This document shows, one piece after another, positions 6,512-7,774 of a DNA stretch of 7,774 bases. Within the stretch, counting starts at the first letter, position 1. Each line of letters begins with the position of its first letter. The translations under genes and the position numbers were made by a program. The stretch spans positions 1 through 7,774 of the forward strand of contig JAFLEE010000143.1 of NCBI GenBank assembly GCA_017302015.1, written 5' to 3'. Under the pieces are notes generated by a model, which was not told the origin of the DNA, ran no database searches, and was given only the letters and a program-made list of their open reading frames with translations. This DNA comes from Spirochaetota bacterium (lineage in GTDB: Bacteria; Spirochaetota; UBA12135; COTS27; JAFLEE01).

Positions 6512-7774
6512 ATGCTGACCCCGAAGTTCGTCCGCGAAAACCTGGCTGCCGTCGAAGAAAACCTTGGGCGGCGCTTTTCCAAGATTGACCTGGGGGAGTT
6601 CCGCCGCCAAGAGGCCCGACGCCTTGAACGGCTGCGGGAGGGCGAAACCCTGAAGGCCGAGCGCAATACGGTTTCGAAGGAGATCGGCGCCCTGAAGGCC
6701 AAGGGCGGTGATATCGCAGCCGTCTCGGCGCGCATGCGCGAGGCGGGCGATCGCATCAAGGCCATCGATAACGAACTCGCTGAGGTCGAGGCGTGGGTCG
6801 CGGATTTCTGCATGCGCTTGCCCAATATGGTCGATCCGGCCGTACCCGTGGGCGCCGATAGCGCCGCCAATGTCGAAATACGCCGCGTCGGCGAACCGCG
6901 GGCGTTCGATTTCGCTCCCAAAGACCACCACGCATTGGGCGAGGCGCTGGGCATCCTCGATTTCGAGCGGGGGGTCAAATTGGCCGGGGCCCGGTTCACC
7001 GTGGTGAGCGGCGCTGGCGCGCGCCTCGAGCGGGCCCTCATCAATTTTTTCCTCGATGAGAATACCTCCCGGGGCTATCGCGAGGTCCTTCCCCCGTTCA
7101 TCAATAACGCCGACAGCCTGCGGGGAACGGGCCAACTCCCCAAATTCGAAGAAGACATGTTCAAGATCGAGGGGCACGAGGGCCGCTATTACCTCATCTC
7201 CACCGCCGAGATCCCCCTGACGAACCTCCACCGCGACGAGATCCTCCCCGAAGCGTCCCTGCCGGTGAAACTCACGGCCTATACCCCGTGTTTCCGCAGC
7301 GAGGCGGGGGCGGCCGGCCGCGATACCCGCGGCATCATCCGCCAGCACCAGTTCAATAAGGTCGAGATCGTGAAACTGGTGAAGCCGGAGGAGAGCGAGG
7401 CCGAGCACCTCTCACTCCTCGCCGATTCCGAGCACCTCCTCCAAGTACTAGGGCTCCCTTATCGGGTCATGCTCCTGTCCAGCGGCGATATGGGGTTCGG
7501 CGGGCGCAAATGCTACGACCTCGAGGTTTGGCTGCCCGGGCAGAACCGCTATGTCGAAATCTCCTCCTGCACGAATTTCGGCGATTTCCAGGCTAACCGG
7601 GCCGGCATCCGCTATAAAACCGCCCAGGGAAAGAATCTGCCGGTGCATACCCTCAATAGTTCGGCCCTCGCCGTCGGCCGGACCGTGGTCGCGCTCCTCG
7701 AGAACGGGCAGCAGGCAGACGGGTCGGTCCTCCTCCCCAAGGCCCTCCACGCCCGCCTCGGGTTCGACCGGATC
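6512..7774 (+). CDS. serS: Seryl-tRNA synthetase, nearly complete (3' end cut by the window)
   Basis: SerRS charges tRNA-Ser (and tRNA-Sec where present) with serine in the cytosol. The window holds 421 codons without a stop, ending at GFDRI, so only a few residues appear to be missing from the usual 420-430. Residues 1-110 form the N-terminal long coiled-coil arm that grips the tRNA long variable arm (charged heptads around 28-100). The class II catalytic domain follows: TAEIPLTNL (231-239), motif 2 FRSEAGAAGRDTRGIIRQHQFNKVE (261-285), SSCTNFGDFQANR (351-363), HTLNSSALAVGRT (379-391) and motif 3 around LLENGQQADGSV (395-406). Minor variants are GAAG for the common GSAG, and ENGQ for ENYQ in motif 3. 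ATG at 6512 matches the family start, though it has no clear Shine-Dalgarno. Codon use has more AT-ending codons than metK. It lies on the same strand as metK, across a terminator, so its promoter is unclear; readthrough is possible. No T-box leader is seen. Confidence 0.97.
   Translation, partial: MLTPKFVRENLAAVEENLGRRFSKIDLGEFRRQEARRLERLREGETLKAERNTVSKEIGALKAKGGDIAAVSARMREAGDRIKAIDNELAEVEAWVADFCMRLPNMVDPAVPVGADSAANVEIRRVGEPRAFDFAPKDHHALGEALGILDFERGVKLAGARFTVVSGAGARLERALINFFLDENTSRGYREVLPPFINNADSLRGTGQLPKFEEDMFKIEGHEGRYYLISTAEIPLTNLHRDEILPEASLPVKLTAYTPCFRSEAGAAGRDTRGIIRQHQFNKVEIVKLVKPEESEAEHLSLLADSEHLLQVLGLPYRVMLLSSGDMGFGGRKCYDLEVWLPGQNRYVEISSCTNFGDFQANRAGIRYKTAQGKNLPVHTLNSSALAVGRTVVALLENGQQADGSVLLPKALHARLGFDRI

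Overview
The window is a compact, GC-rich (roughly two thirds G+C by eye) stretch of bacterial chromosome. It holds seven protein genes, almost no spacer, and no mobile element, CRISPR array or RNA gene that I can see. A complete LptC-LptA-LptB set shows a diderm bacterium with a lipopolysaccharide-type outer membrane. The gene contents are outside the usual proteobacterial arrangement: no kdsC/kdsD upstream and no hpf/ptsN downstream of rpoN, LptC looks like a lipoprotein, LptA is unusually long, and MetK has the [11 protein letters not shown] form of its second signature. A PVC-group (for example Kiritimatiellota- or Verrucomicrobia-like) or spirochaete-like lineage is my tentative guess; the sequence alone does not settle it.

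Layout. (1) 1-656, plus strand: C-terminal half of S-adenosylhomocysteine hydrolase (ahcY), followed after 2 bp by a small, divergent class I methyltransferase-like gene (659-1291). (2) 1292-1342: a short convergent spacer of GC-rich palindromes. (3) 5157 down to 1343, minus strand: the operon lptC-lptA-lptB-rpoN, whose genes overlap by 14 bp or are separated by 2 and 5 bp. (4) 5158-5266: a divergent control region with a clear sigma70-type promoter on each strand; the two -35 hexamers share one base. (5) 5267-6427, plus strand: S-adenosylmethionine synthetase (metK), followed by a strong hairpin terminator and a second G6/C6 hairpin. (6) 6512-7774, plus strand: seryl-tRNA synthetase (serS), complete except for the extreme C-terminus.

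How the genes work together. metK makes SAM, methyltransferases turn it into SAH, and AhcY breaks SAH down, so the two ends of the window carry the SAM cycle with a methyltransferase-like protein coupled to ahcY. Between them lies the lipopolysaccharide export machine: LptB is the ATPase, LptC the inner-membrane-side anchor and LptA the periplasmic bridge. It is co-transcribed with sigma-54, an lptB-rpoN linkage known from many bacteria. The window is mostly housekeeping. I found no convincing new multi-gene system. The points most worth checking are the abutting divergent promoters that fix the lptC start, the methyltransferase-like gene with a degenerate SAM motif, the long LptA with a terminator-shaped element inside it, and the hairpin just before serS.
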